This document shows positions 1 to 9,405 of a stretch of 64,000 nucleotides of DNA, piece by piece. Source of the DNA: Kineobactrum salinum (GTDB taxonomy: Bacteria; Pseudomonadota; Gammaproteobacteria; Pseudomonadales; Halieaceae); NCBI RefSeq assembly GCF_010669285.1, contig NZ_CP048711.1:1922001-1986000 (forward strand), given 5' to 3'. The notes beneath the pieces are model-generated. The model ran no database searches, was not told where the DNA came from, and saw only the letters and a list, made by a program, of their open reading frames with translations. Every line of letters starts with the position of its first letter. Position 1 is the first letter of the stretch. The translations under genes were made by a program, and so were the position numbers.

Positions 1-1289
1 CGAACCTGACCGGCTTTACCGATGGCGAGACCCGGGACTACACCGCCAAGCTTGACTATGACCTTGGCTTCGCCACCTTCACCAGCATTACCGGCTATAC
101 CGATTTCGAACAGTTCAATCGCGCCGACCTGGACTTCCGTAATCCGGTGGACTCCCCCGGAGGTTTCCAGGGCCTGGGTATCCAGGTGGGCCAGGGCCAG
201 GACCTGGGTTTCGAAACCCTCAACCAGGAGTTCCGGTTGGTGTCCAATGGCGACCAGCGTTTCCGCTGGCTGCTGGGAGCAAACTATCTGCAGACTGACA
301 AGGAGCTGCTAACCCGCGGCTTTATCGACCTGGACGGCAGCTACGGCCAGATCGACAACCCGGCGCTACTGATCGCCAACCAGGCCGAAACCAACGACAA
401 CGAAGCCTGGGGGGTATTCGCCCAGTTTGACTACGACCTGAGCGACACCCTAACGCTGACAGCCGGCGCCCGCTACGACGAGGACAGCCGCGACCAGACC
501 AACCTGGGCAGCGGCGGTACGCGTGACCAGACCTTCGACCACCTGCAGCCCAAAGTTACCCTGACCTGGCAGCCGCAGGACGAGCGCCTCTATTACGCCA
601 CCTACAGCACCGGTTTCCGCTCAGGGGGCTTCAACGCGCCCAACGTGAACGTCACCCAGTTCGAGCAGGAGACCCTGGAAAACTTCGAGATCGGCTTCAA
701 GAGCCAGTTCCTGGACAACCGCCTGAACCTCAGCGGCGCCGCCTTCCTCACAGAGGTGGAGGACTATCAGTTCTTTTATGTGGAGGCGGCCACCGCTTCC
801 CAGGTGATCGACACCATCGACAAGGTTCGCATCCAGGGGCTTGAACTGGAACTGCAGGCCGCTCTGGGTGGCGGTTTCGACGCCTCACTGGCGCTGGGCC
901 TCACCGACAGCGATATCCGCGAAAGCCTGTTCCCCGAGGATGAAGGCAATCACACGCCGCGCACAATGCCTGTATCCGCCACCGGTGCGCTGCAATACGG
1001 CACTGAGCTCGGTGACGGTATGGATGGTTTCGCGCGGCTGGAGTGGCACTACTACGGCAAGAAGTACTGGGCCGCGGACAACGACGCCGTGCAGGACCCC
1101 TACCACATCGTCAATGCCCGCGCGGGCGTGCGCTTTGACAACCTGGAGCTGTTCCTGTTTGGCCGCAACCTGCTGGACGAGGAGTACTACGGGGAATTCT
1201 TCCAGCCCAAGTACAGCGGCCTGGACGTCGCCATCGGCTATCTTGGGGCGCCCCGTGTGGTGGGCGTGGAAGCCAAACTGGGATTCTGA
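1..1289 (+). CDS. TonB-dependent receptor, C-terminal part (5' end outside window)
   Basis: The frame is open from the left edge and ends in a TGA at 1287-1289, so only the C-terminal ~428 residues are present. The fragment reads as alternating beta-strands of an outer-membrane barrel, with typical receptor motifs such as YSTGFRSGGFNAPNV and the late segment NLELFLFGRNLLDEEYY, and ends in an aromatic residue (GVEAKLGF) as outer-membrane barrels do. Such receptors take up substrates in a TonB/ExbBD-driven way. The next gene starts 4 bp downstream, so it is probably co-transcribed with the hydantoinase-like gene and may import that pathway's substrate (inference). The ligand cannot be told from sequence. 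Confidence 0.9.
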   Translation, partial: NLTGFTDGETRDYTAKLDYDLGFATFTSITGYTDFEQFNRADLDFRNPVDSPGGFQGLGIQVGQGQDLGFETLNQEFRLVSNGDQRFRWLLGANYLQTDKELLTRGFIDLDGSYGQIDNPALLIANQAETNDNEAWGVFAQFDYDLSDTLTLTAGARYDEDSRDQTNLGSGGTRDQTFDHLQPKVTLTWQPQDERLYYATYSTGFRSGGFNAPNVNVTQFEQETLENFEIGFKSQFLDNRLNLSGAAFLTEVEDYQFFYVEAATASQVIDTIDKVRIQGLELELQAALGGGFDASLALGLTDSDIRESLFPEDEGNHTPRTMPVSATGALQYGTELGDGMDGFARLEWHYYGKKYWAADNDAVQDPYHIVNARAGVRFDNLELFLFGRNLLDEEYYGEFFQPKYSGLDVAIGYLGAPRVVGVEAKLGF

Positions 1290-1293
1290 GCAG

Positions 1294-2862
1294 ATGACTA
1301 AACGCAGCTTGAGACTCGGTATCGACGTGGGCGGCACCAACACCGACGCGGTGTTGATGCACGGCCGCGAGGTAATCGCGACCGCCAAGACCTTCACTAC
1401 CGCTGATGTGCGCAGCGGCGTAATCAACGCAGTCAACCTGATCCTGGCCCAGGCCGGCAGCTACCGGCCGGACATCGACGCGGTGATGATCGGTACCACC
1501 CAGTTCGTGAATGCCTTCGTCCAGCGCCGCGACCTGACGCCGGTCGCCACCATCCGTGTGTCGCTGCCCAAGGGCGACGGAGTGCCACCCTTTGCCGGCT
1601 GGCCCGACGATGTCATCGAGGCGGTGCGCGGCCAGGTCTACATGGTGGGCGGCGGCTCCCTCTACACCGGCAAGGACTATGCGCCGCTGGACGAGGATGC
1701 GGTGCGGGCCGCCGCCCGCGATGCCCGCGAACGCGGCCTGAACGCAGTGGCGATCTCCGCCAACTTCGCGCCCATTCGCCCGGACCTGGAAGTGCGCAGC
1801 GCCGACATCGTCAGGTCGGAAATCCCCGACGCGCGCATCACCCTGTCCTCGGAGGTCGGCGGGATTGGCCTGATCGACCGCGAGAATGCCGCCATCATCA
1901 ACGCCAGCCTGGCGGCGATGGCCGACCGGGTGATCCAGTCCCTGCAGCAGGCTCTGGCAGAATTGAAGATCAGCGCGCCGATCTTTATCAGCCAGAATGA
2001 CGGCACGTTGATCACCACCGCAGCCGCAGCAGCACTGCCGATTCTGACCTGTTCTGCCGGCCCCACCAACAGTATCCGCGGGGCGGCCTTCCTGACCGGG
2101 CTGGAAGCGGCGATCGTGGCCGACATCGGCGGCACCACCACCGATATCGGCTTCCTGGTCAACGGCTTCCCGCGCGAGACCACTGCCGCAAACTACATCG
2201 GCGGGGTGCGCACCAACTTCCGCATGCCCGATGTGCTGTCTATCGGCATCGGTGGTGGCAGCCTGGTGCGCGAGGTCGGCGGCCGCTGGCAGGTGGGACC
2301 GCAGTCCGTTGGCTACCGCCTGCAGCAGGAGGGTCTGATTTTCGGCGGTGACACGCTCACCGCCAGCGACGTTGCGGTGGCCGCCGGCCAAGCCGGAATT
2401 GGCGACCCCGACCGGCTGCGCCATCTGAGCACCGCGACGATCAAGGCAGCGCTGGATGATCTGCACGCCAGGATCGAGGCGGGCATCGACCAGATCAAAG
2501 TCAACTCCGCGCCGCTGCCCCTGATCCTGGTGGGCGGCGGCAATATCCTGGTGGGGCGCGATCTGAAGGGGGCCTCCCGCATTATCAGGCCGGACCATGC
2601 CGAGGTGGCCAACGCAGTCGGCGCTGCGATCGCCCTGGTCAGCGGCCGGGTCGACAAATTGTACGATACCAATGCACAGGGCCGTGACGCCGCCCTTGCC
2701 CAGGCCAGGGCCGAGGCGATCGATGCAGCGGTAGCCGCCGGCGCCGCCGCCGGAGCGGTCGAAATTGTCGAAGTCACCGAGCTTCCGATGACCCATATGC
2801 GCGCCGGTTCCACCCAGATCCGGGTACGCGCCGTCGGGCCACTGGCAGCACTCGACGGTTGA
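1294..2862 (+). CDS. Hydantoinase/oxoprolinase family protein (HyuA-like)
   Basis: A 522-residue protein whose N-terminus carries GIDVGGTNTDAVLM, the ASKHA-type phosphate-binding motif of the hydantoinase/oxoprolinase family. A second ATP-binding motif, VADIGGTTTDIGFLV, lies near residues 276-290, and a late glycine-rich segment (ILVGGGNILVGRD) completes the fold. The family does ATP-dependent opening of cyclic amides such as hydantoins or 5-oxoproline, or carboxylation of ketones. The size matches the short single-subunit type that is often paired with a DUF917 protein, as here (next gene 42 bp downstream). The ATG at 1294 follows the receptor stop by 4 bp. The substrate is unknown; calling it a hydantoinase would be a guess. 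Confidence 0.85.
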   Translation: MTKRSLRLGIDVGGTNTDAVLMHGREVIATAKTFTTADVRSGVINAVNLILAQAGSYRPDIDAVMIGTTQFVNAFVQRRDLTPVATIRVSLPKGDGVPPFAGWPDDVIEAVRGQVYMVGGGSLYTGKDYAPLDEDAVRAAARDARERGLNAVAISANFAPIRPDLEVRSADIVRSEIPDARITLSSEVGGIGLIDRENAAIINASLAAMADRVIQSLQQALAELKISAPIFISQNDGTLITTAAAAALPILTCSAGPTNSIRGAAFLTGLEAAIVADIGGTTTDIGFLVNGFPRETTAANYIGGVRTNFRMPDVLSIGIGGGSLVREVGGRWQVGPQSVGYRLQQEGLIFGGDTLTASDVAVAAGQAGIGDPDRLRHLSTATIKAALDDLHARIEAGIDQIKVNSAPLPLILVGGGNILVGRDLKGASRIIRPDHAEVANAVGAAIALVSGRVDKLYDTNAQGRDAALAQARAEAIDAAVAAGAAAGAVEIVEVTELPMTHMRAGSTQIRVRAVGPLAALDG

Positions 2863-2904
2863 TCCCCGACCCCATAAGCACAGCAGTCAACAAGGGCATA
2901 TTCG

Positions 2905-3996
2905 ATGTACACCATTGATTCCATTCAGGATATACAGGATATGGCACGCGGCGCCGTGCTTCTCGGCACCGGTGGCGGCGGCGACCCTTACGTCGGCGAG
3001 CTGTTCGTGCACGAGCAGATCAGGAAAGGGCACTATCCCACCGTGATCTCCAGTGGCGAGTTGGACGAGGACGCCTTCGTGGTATCGATCGCCGGCATCG
3101 GCGCCCCCACCGTAATCCTGGAGCATCTGGTCAGCGAAAAAACCCTGCTGCAACTGCTGGCCAGGGCCGAGATTTTTTATGGGCGCCGTATCGATGCACT
3201 GATCAGCGCCGAGATCGGTGGCGCCAACTCGATGTTCCCACTCGCACTGTCCGCGATCAGCGGTGTACCGGTACTCGATGCCGACGGTGTCGGCCGCGCA
3301 GTGCCGCAACTGGAGATGACCACCTTCAGCATCTACGGTGTGCGGGCCACACCCTGCATCCTGATGGACGATTCCGGCAATTTCGTCAACGTGGAAACGA
3401 GCAGCGACCGCATGGCAGAGGATATCTGCCGGGTAGTCACCGGCGCCATGGGCGCGATGGCATTCAGCGCCATCTATCCCATGTCCGGCAAGCAGGCACA
3501 GGACTGCGCGGTGCAAGACACCCTGTCCCAGACCCTGGAGATCGGCCGCGCCATCCGTCGTGGCCGCGAAGGCGCCGGGGATGTCTTTGAGCCGCTGCTG
3601 GCCTACCTGAACAGTTGGGAGGGGCGCATTGCCCGGATCATCTTTGATGGCAAAATCACTGATGTGACCCACGAGACCCGCGATGGCTGGCACTGGGGTC
3701 TGGCGACTATGTGTGGTATCGACGATCCCGCCCAGCAGTGTACGGTCGAAATCCGCAACGAGTTCATCGTCGCCCGGGTGAATGGCAGGACAGCCACTGT
3801 GGTGCCGGACCTGATCACCATTCTCGACCGGGAGTCCGGCGAACCCATGACCGGCGAGATGCTGGCCTATGGCCAGAGGGTCAAGGTGCTGGGCTACAGC
3901 GCCGACCCAATGCTGCGCCGGCCGGAGAGCCTGGAAGTGCTGGGACCGCGCATGTTCGGCCTGGACGAGGATTTCCAGCCGATCGAGTCACTGTAG
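2905..3996 (+). CDS. DUF917 domain-containing protein
   Basis: A 363-residue protein with the glycine-rich start LLGTGGGGDPYVGEL typical of DUF917, a family whose structures resemble the hydantoinase/oxoprolinase partner fold and which is commonly encoded beside HyuA-like proteins. No signal peptide or membrane segment is visible, so it should be cytoplasmic. It follows the HyuA-like gene by 42 bp on the same strand, suggesting that the two act together. The pair sits directly behind a TonB receptor, which suggests an uptake-plus-processing unit (inference). The biochemical role of DUF917 is not settled, so no reaction is assigned. Confidence 0.85.
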   Translation: MYTIDSIQDIQDMARGAVLLGTGGGGDPYVGELFVHEQIRKGHYPTVISSGELDEDAFVVSIAGIGAPTVILEHLVSEKTLLQLLARAEIFYGRRIDALISAEIGGANSMFPLALSAISGVPVLDADGVGRAVPQLEMTTFSIYGVRATPCILMDDSGNFVNVETSSDRMAEDICRVVTGAMGAMAFSAIYPMSGKQAQDCAVQDTLSQTLEIGRAIRRGREGAGDVFEPLLAYLNSWEGRIARIIFDGKITDVTHETRDGWHWGLATMCGIDDPAQQCTVEIRNEFIVARVNGRTATVVPDLITILDRESGEPMTGEMLAYGQRVKVLGYSADPMLRRPESLEVLGPRMFGLDEDFQPIESL

Positions 3997-4052
3997 CGCA
4001 TCTCGCTCGACCAGCGCCATTCCAATAATTACCGGGCTTGCCTTAATGGCCC

Positions 4053-5276
4053 TCAGCCCGCATAGCGATCGATGATCTGTTTGCCCAGGGCCATCTGGTG
4101 CACCTGGTCCGGGCCGTCTGCCTGCCTGCACCAGCGCGCGTAATTGAAAGCCTCTGCCATAAAATAATCCCCTGTCAAACCGCCCGCGCCGTGTAACTGC
4201 ATACAGCGATCGATCAGGTTCTGGACCAGCAGCGGCACTGTCGTTTTGCTTGCCGCGATCATGTCGACGGAGGCCTGCACACCCTCGCGATCGATCTTGT
4301 CGCAGGTCTTGAGCACCAATAACCGCGCCATTTCAATCTCTGAAAAACTTTTCGAGATATCCTCGCGCACGGACTGGTGCTTGCTCAACGCACGGCCGAA
4401 GGTGCTGCGCGACACCGCACGCTGGCAGGCCAGTTCCAGAGAGCGCTGGCCGGCGCCAATCAGACGCATGCAATGGTGCATGCGTCCCGGCCCGAGCCGA
4501 CCCTGCGCAATTTCAAACCCGCGACCTTCGCCCAGCAGCACGTTGTCCAGCGGCACTCGCACGTTGTTAAACAGCAATTCCGCGTGTCCGATTGGGGCGT
4601 CGTCATAACCCAGTGTGGTCAGTGGCCTCACGATGCTCAACCCGGGTGTATCCCAAGGGACCAGCACCTGGCTTTGCTGACGGTGGCGGTCGGGGTTGTC
4701 CGGGTCCGATTTTCCCATCACGATAAAAATTTTGGTACGCTCGTACATTGCGCCGGTGATGAACCACTTGCGCCCGTTCAAGACCCATTCTCCGTCCTGT
4801 TTGTCGATACGTAATTCGATATTGGTGGCGTCACTCGAAGCCACCTGCGGTTCGGTCATGGCGTAGGATGAACGAATCGCACCTGCCAGCAGGGGCTTGA
4901 GCCATTGCTCCTGCTGCGCCTTGCTGCCGTAATTCATGAAGACTTCCATATTGCCCGTGTCCGGCGCGTTGCAATTGAACACTTCCGGCGACCAGGTCAC
5001 CCGCCCCATCACTTCTGCCAGCGGTGCGTACTCGCTGTAAGTGAGACCGCCGTGGGGTACATATTCTCCGTGCGAGGGTGGTACAAACAGGTTCCACAAG
5101 CCGGCCTTCCTGGCCTTGTCTTTCAGTTCGTCTATCAGCGGCAGCGCCGCAAAACGGTTTTCCGCCGCGCGCAGTTGCTCGGCGTGGCAGTGCTCACTCG
5201 GGTAAACATGTTGGTCCATAAAAACCTGCAGGCGCTCCAGCAGATCCCGGGATTTTTTGCTTGCCGTGAAGTCCAT
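4053..5276 (-). CDS. Acyl-CoA dehydrogenase family protein (ACAD10/11-like)
   Basis: A 407-residue flavoenzyme of the acyl-CoA dehydrogenase superfamily: helical N-terminal domain, then the beta-domain motifs YAMTEPQVASSDATN and WFITGA, then the C-terminal helical domain with GPGRMHHCMR and LHGAGG. The late motif CRQADGPDQVH resembles the RxADGPDEVH signature of the ACAD10/11-like subgroup. It would oxidise an acyl-CoA to the enoyl-CoA using FAD and pass electrons to ETF in the cytoplasm. The chain-length preference is not visible. It is transcribed divergently from a LysR regulator 118 bp away, across an AT-rich region holding a perfect inverted repeat, so this regulator probably controls it. 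Confidence 0.9.
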   Translation of the reverse strand: MDFTASKKSRDLLERLQVFMDQHVYPSEHCHAEQLRAAENRFAALPLIDELKDKARKAGLWNLFVPPSHGEYVPHGGLTYSEYAPLAEVMGRVTWSPEVFNCNAPDTGNMEVFMNYGSKAQQEQWLKPLLAGAIRSSYAMTEPQVASSDATNIELRIDKQDGEWVLNGRKWFITGAMYERTKIFIVMGKSDPDNPDRHRQQSQVLVPWDTPGLSIVRPLTTLGYDDAPIGHAELLFNNVRVPLDNVLLGEGRGFEIAQGRLGPGRMHHCMRLIGAGQRSLELACQRAVSRSTFGRALSKHQSVREDISKSFSEIEMARLLVLKTCDKIDREGVQASVDMIAASKTTVPLLVQNLIDRCMQLHGAGGLTGDYFMAEAFNYARWCRQADGPDQVHQMALGKQIIDRYAG

Positions 5277-5348
5277 GTAAATTCCTCTTGAGTCGCATGC
5301 AGATTACGCGAAAATGACACATTATTTTAATTTATTATTATGATATAT

Positions 5349-5371
5349 AATCATCACTTGTAATGATGATT
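5349..5371. promoter_or_regulatory. Perfect inverted repeat in the divergent ACAD/LysR promoter region
   Basis: AATCATCA (5349-5356) and TGATGATT (5364-5371) are perfect reverse complements separated by 7 bases. They lie in the strikingly AT-rich 118-bp gap between the acyl-CoA dehydrogenase and the LysR gene. Position and symmetry fit a LysR-type operator (the T-N11-A class). That it binds this LysR protein is inference. Confidence 0.55.
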
Positions 5372-5394
5372 TGTCATGCTAACAAGGCCGTCCG

Positions 5395-6288
5395 GTGAAC
5401 CTGTCGAAAATAGATCTCAACCTGTTCGTGATCTTTGACGCGATCTATGCCCAGCAGAGCCTGACCCGCGCCGCGGAGGTACTGCATGTCACCCAACCGG
5501 CGGTCAGCAATTCACTGGCGCGACTGCGCGGATTACTGGAAGACCCCCTGTTTGTGCGCAGCCCCCGGGGTGTCACGCCCACCCCGTTGGCACGACAGTT
5601 GATCGAACCGGTGCGAGCGGCGCTGAAGAACCTGGATGATTGCGTGCAGGCGCGCCTGGACTTTGTTCCCGCCAGCGCTCGGCAGACCTTTCGCGTCAAC
5701 GCCACCGCGCACGCCGAATTCATTCTGCTGCCGCAACTGGTGCGCCATGTGGCCGCTACCGCACCTGGTGTCAAGCTGGAAATCTGCTTCCTGGACCGCC
5801 GCGACGTGCCGCTGGAACTCGCCAACGGGAACCTGCAATTGTCTATTGACGCACCGCTGCTCAATCATCCCGAATTGATGAGCCAGCCCCTGGGCCGGGA
5901 TCACTATGTCTGCGTTATGCATCCCGATCACCCGCTGGCCCGCGGGCGCTTGACCGAAACGCAGTATCTGAAAGCGCGACACGTTCACGTTTCCAGCCGT
6001 ATCAAGGGTACCGGCCATATTGATCTGGCGCTGCGCTCGATCGGCAAAAAACGGCAGGTAGGGCTGCGGCTGCAACACTATTACTCTCTGCCAGCGATTA
6101 TCGCAGGTACCGACTACCTGGCGGCGGTGCCACAGTCGCTGGCCTGCCAATGGGGGCTGACCATTAAAAAATTGCCATTCGATACGCCGCCTCTGGAGCT
6201 GCAGTTGTACTGGCACCGCAGCGTCGATCACGACCCTGCGGTTCTCTGGTTACGTCAGGCAGTTCTCTCGACGACCTTCACGCAGTAG
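5395..6288 (+). CDS. LysR family transcriptional regulator
   Basis: A 297-residue LysR-type regulator. The N-terminal winged helix-turn-helix is clear: residues ~5-65 include LTRAAEVLHVTQPAVSNSLARL and DPLFVRSPRGVTPTPLA. The remainder fits the periplasmic-binding-protein-like effector domain. The start is a GTG at 5395, giving the standard NLSKIDLNLFVIFDAI beginning. It is divergent from the acyl-CoA dehydrogenase and probably regulates it and itself through the inverted repeat at 5349-5371. The effector is unknown, plausibly an acyl-CoA or acid intermediate (inference). Confidence 0.92.
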   Translation: MNLSKIDLNLFVIFDAIYAQQSLTRAAEVLHVTQPAVSNSLARLRGLLEDPLFVRSPRGVTPTPLARQLIEPVRAALKNLDDCVQARLDFVPASARQTFRVNATAHAEFILLPQLVRHVAATAPGVKLEICFLDRRDVPLELANGNLQLSIDAPLLNHPELMSQPLGRDHYVCVMHPDHPLARGRLTETQYLKARHVHVSSRIKGTGHIDLALRSIGKKRQVGLRLQHYYSLPAIIAGTDYLAAVPQSLACQWGLTIKKLPFDTPPLELQLYWHRSVDHDPAVLWLRQAVLSTTFTQ

Positions 6289-6376
6289 AGCCGTCCCTGC
6301 TCCGATCCGGTGACGCAGGCATTCGCTGATCCTGGTACGTCGACGTGACACTCGTCTCACCGGCACCCGCAGGCGC

Positions 6377-7159
6377 TCAATCGGCAGAGTCCGCCGACGC
6401 CTCCCCGGCAGAATAATCGTAGTGGATGATCACCTTCGGTGTCTCGCCACCGGCCATCACCAGATTGCTGACCCCAGTAAACTGCTGCAGTTTTCGATTG
6501 TCCCGCCGGTACACCAGGTCAATGGGGTCCAGCAACCAACGCAGCAACCGGTTGGCCGCCCCGATACGCAAACATACGTGGTTTGCCTTACTGGCTGCAC
6601 ATTCGTGCCGCTGCATAACCAGCCCTACAAACCGTTGCCGGGTGGTGGCCAGAAATTCCATCGACAGTTCATCCCCGGCCAACAATTCTTGCCAGTGCCG
6701 CTGCACAAAGGCATCAAAACCGGCATCTACTACTGCCCTTGCGGGCAGCGACAAAGTCGTCTGTTCGCTCTCGGCAGTCTCGTTTTCCCGGTACAGCAGG
6801 GTCAGTTTGTCAACGTCCACGTCCACCTGTATCAGGCGCCCGGTGAGATGGTTGCGTTGCACGAAGGACGGGATCAGGGGAGAGTTTCCCTGCAGCAGCA
6901 GTTTTTCCGTTATCAGGGTACCGTCTGGCAGCCGGTAGACCACCTGACTGGGCCAGCCATTATCACCAAAACGGTAGAACTCCCGGTAGAGCAGCTCATC
7001 GCTCTGCGGGTCATAAGCTTCACCCACCAGCTCGTGAGATTCTGCCCGGGCTTCTGTGCCCGGCTCCTTGACCTCCGCCAGCAAGGGACCGACAACCAGG
7101 CCACCGGCCAGCAGCAGAGCGGCTATCAGCCATTGTTTGCCTGTCTGACATTCAATCAC
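6377..7159 (-). CDS. Predicted exported protein of unknown function, linked to the ChrR lipid operon
   Basis: 260 residues starting at a GTG at 7159 that is preceded by a GGAG box. The N-terminus (QWLIAALLLAGGLVVGPLLAE) is a signal peptide or membrane anchor. The rest is soluble, mixed alpha/beta, with two cysteines in the C-terminal half, and no domain is recognised. It begins 30 bp after the cyclopropane synthase stop on the same strand, so it is probably the last gene of the operon running from 11276 down to 6377. Its position implies a role in envelope lipid or photooxidative stress physiology, but nothing in the sequence gives a reaction. Confidence 0.7.
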   Translation of the reverse strand: MIECQTGKQWLIAALLLAGGLVVGPLLAEVKEPGTEARAESHELVGEAYDPQSDELLYREFYRFGDNGWPSQVVYRLPDGTLITEKLLLQGNSPLIPSFVQRNHLTGRLIQVDVDVDKLTLLYRENETAESEQTTLSLPARAVVDAGFDAFVQRHWQELLAGDELSMEFLATTRQRFVGLVMQRHECAASKANHVCLRIGAANRLLRWLLDPIDLVYRRDNRKLQQFTGVSNLVMAGGETPKVIIHYDYSAGEASADSAD

Positions 7160-7189
7160 AACATGTCTCCATATTCGGCCACAGTCGCT

Positions 7190-8593
7190 CTATTTCCCGG
7201 CCATTCCCCTCGCCGGGTCGCTACCCGCCGTGCCCAGCGCATTCAGCAGTATAACTACCAGCGCCGCCAACCAGCCCAGCTGAAACGACAGCGCACAGGC
7301 CAACTGCCGACCCAACTGCTCAACGCGGGGGAAGATGGCGCGCACCCGGTTTGGCAGCCACCACCTGGACGGTACTGATGGCTCGCTCACGGAACCCCCT
7401 TCACAATAGGCCAGATAGTAATCCCACATGCGGCAGAAAAATTCGTCAAATCCCTGGGCTTTGACCTCCGGCATGCGGTGCAGAAAGCGCTGTCGCCAGT
7501 CGCTCAGGGTGCGGGCGTAGTCCTGGCCGATATCGTGCAGATCCACCAGCACCATATCGGTACAACGCTGCAAACCGCTGGCGATTACCTGCACCGACGG
7601 CAGACCACCACCGGGGAAAATGTATTTCTGGATAAAGTCCACCGAGCGGCGGGCGGAATCATAGCGCTGATCGGTAATGGTAATGGCCTGTATCAGCATC
7701 AGGCCGTCAACTTTCAGCAACGACGAGCAGCGGGCAAAGTAGGTATCGTAGTACTCGTGCCCCACCGCCTCGATCATTTCCACCGACACCAGCTTGTCGT
7801 ACTGGCCCTCCAGTTGGCGGTAATCCTGCAGCAACAGGGTTACCCGGTCCTCCAGCCCCGCCCGCTTGACCGCTTCGCTGGCAAAGCGGTACTGCTGCCG
7901 GGACAAGGTGGTCGTGGTAACCCGGCAGCCAAAGCGACTGGCTGCATGAATCGCCAACCCGCCCCACCCGGTACCGATTTCCAACAGATGATCATCGGCA
8001 GACAGTTGCAGCTTCTGACAGACCAGTTCCAGTTTGTCGAAAGCCGCCTGCTCCAGTGAGACATTGTCGCTGTCATAAACGGCGGCGGAATACATCAGGC
8101 GGGAGTCGAGAAACAGCTCAAAAAAATCATTGCCCAGATCGTAATGGGCGGCAATATTGCGGCGCGAACCGGACAGCGTATTGGCGTTGAGACGATGGCC
8201 CAAACGGTTGAGCCAGCCCTGCAGCCGGGGCCAGCGACTTTCCATGCCGTTGAGCACATTCAGGTTGCGGGCCATCACCCGCACCACACTCACCAGGCAC
8301 GGTGAAGACCAATCCCCGGCCATATAGGCTTCCGCACCGCCCACCGAGCCGCCCAGCAAAAATTGCCGCCAGGCGCAGGGGTGGTGGACGCGAATCTGAG
8401 CGGCCGGCTCTCCGCCACTGCCGAAGTGGTACACACCGCTGTCATCTTCCAGGCTCAGACGGCCATGTTGCAGCCGCTGCAGCACATTCACCACCCGCTG
8501 CCGGGCCCAGCGGTCCAGCCAGCCGGGGCCGGCGCCATGTTCCATCTCTTCCATCGACTGCAGCGGCATACCGTCAGCACGACTTTCACTCAT
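7190..8593 (-). CDS. cfa: Cyclopropane-fatty-acyl-phospholipid synthase, 3' end frameshifted
   Basis: 467 residues as read. It methylates double bonds of membrane phospholipid acyl chains with S-adenosylmethionine. The SAM-binding motif [29 protein letters not shown] and the catalytic-region segment [12 protein letters not shown] are all present. The start ATG overlaps the DUF1365 stop by ATGA. The family normally ends YCEGGFRER..IG..Q; here the reading frame leaves this after YCEGG. In the next frame the bases downstream encode [20 protein letters not shown] before a stop at 7320-7322. One extra G in the five-base run (plus-strand C at 7395-7399) would restore this. The aberrant tail from 7394 down to 7190 contains a hydrophobic stretch that may be a remnant of the DUF2878-type gene common after cfa. 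Confidence 0.9.
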   Translation of the reverse strand: MSESRADGMPLQSMEEMEHGAGPGWLDRWARQRVVNVLQRLQHGRLSLEDDSGVYHFGSGGEPAAQIRVHHPCAWRQFLLGGSVGGAEAYMAGDWSSPCLVSVVRVMARNLNVLNGMESRWPRLQGWLNRLGHRLNANTLSGSRRNIAAHYDLGNDFFELFLDSRLMYSAAVYDSDNVSLEQAAFDKLELVCQKLQLSADDHLLEIGTGWGGLAIHAASRFGCRVTTTTLSRQQYRFASEAVKRAGLEDRVTLLLQDYRQLEGQYDKLVSVEMIEAVGHEYYDTYFARCSSLLKVDGLMLIQAITITDQRYDSARRSVDFIQKYIFPGGGLPSVQVIASGLQRCTDMVLVDLHDIGQDYARTLSDWRQRFLHRMPEVKAQGFDEFFCRMWDYYLAYCEGGSVSEPSVPSRWWLPNRVRAIFPRVEQLGRQLACALSFQLGWLAALVVILLNALGTAGSDPARGMAGK

Positions 8594-9405
8594 AACACTG
8601 TTTCCTTCTGGCGATTGGGGTGGCTGTAAAACGGGACTCGGCGGACCCATAATTTGAACGCATTCCAATAGATCCGCAGCAGCGTCAGCAGCGTCAGCAG
8701 CGGATAGCGAGCCAGCACCCGCCGCAAACCGGCGGCGGTTACCGGCTCACGCTTCAAAGCCAGCGTGGCGTCGAACACAGTCTCGGCCGGATCTGCGGCT
8801 TGCAGATCGCGGTTTTCGATATGAAGATACAGCCGCCGGGAAGGAGTATCACAGCGCCAGTCATACTCCATCTGCAGCGGGTGAAAGGGCGACACATGCA
8901 TGACCTTGCGAAAACAAATACGCTGACTGCGGGCATTCGGGTCACAGCGCAGCACATAACTGTGGGATTCGTTCCAGGGAGTATTGGTCACCTGCGCCAC
9001 AATGCTGTGCAGCTGATTGTCGGCATCGAAGCAGTAGTAGCTGATAATGGGATTGATGATGTAGCCAAAATAGCGCAGATTGGTAAGCATGCGCACAGCC
9101 CCTGCGGGGCGCTCGCCGGTCTCGGCTTCCACCCGATCCTTGATGGTTTCTTTCAAGGGTTGTGAGTGGGGTCCCGGAAAATCTCCGCGGCGATAACGCG
9201 CCGGACACCAACGCGAGCGCCCCCACAGAGCGGTCAGCGACAAGAGCGAGTCCAGCTCATCCAGATCCAGGTACATCATGAATACCGCATAGCGCAGTTG
9301 GTGCCGGTGCGGTGAAAAACGCCGATGGCGCACCCAACCGTGATAGATGGCACTGTGGCGGAGGCCTTCGGCCTGCGGTTCAGCCCGGTCGCTCTCGCTC
9401 ACCAC
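8590..9405 (-). CDS. DUF1365 domain-containing protein
   Basis: A protein of about 271 residues with the DUF1365 hallmarks: an early [18 protein letters not shown], then [22 protein letters not shown], and [17 protein letters not shown]. The family is almost always found between an FAD-dependent oxidoreductase and a cyclopropane synthase-like enzyme in ChrR-controlled operons, and is implicated with them in modified fatty acid (furan or branched) formation; its own reaction is uncertain. The start is a GTG at 9405 or 9402; the latter overlaps the upstream stop by GTGA. The stop overlaps the cfa start by ATGA, showing tight translational coupling. Confidence 0.87.
   Translation of the reverse strand: MVSESDRAEPQAEGLRHSAIYHGWVRHRRFSPHRHQLRYAVFMMYLDLDELDSLLSLTALWGRSRWCPARYRRGDFPGPHSQPLKETIKDRVEAETGERPAGAVRMLTNLRYFGYIINPIISYYCFDADNQLHSIVAQVTNTPWNESHSYVLRCDPNARSQRICFRKVMHVSPFHPLQMEYDWRCDTPSRRLYLHIENRDLQAADPAETVFDATLALKREPVTAAGLRRVLARYPLLTLLTLLRIYWNAFKLWVRRVPFYSHPNRQKETVL

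Noticed and set aside
1111-2796. Long open frame opposite the hydantoinase-like gene
   Set aside because: It is an antisense shadow caused by GC-rich codon bias; its translation has no recognisable domain, and the forward gene has clear ATP-binding motifs.
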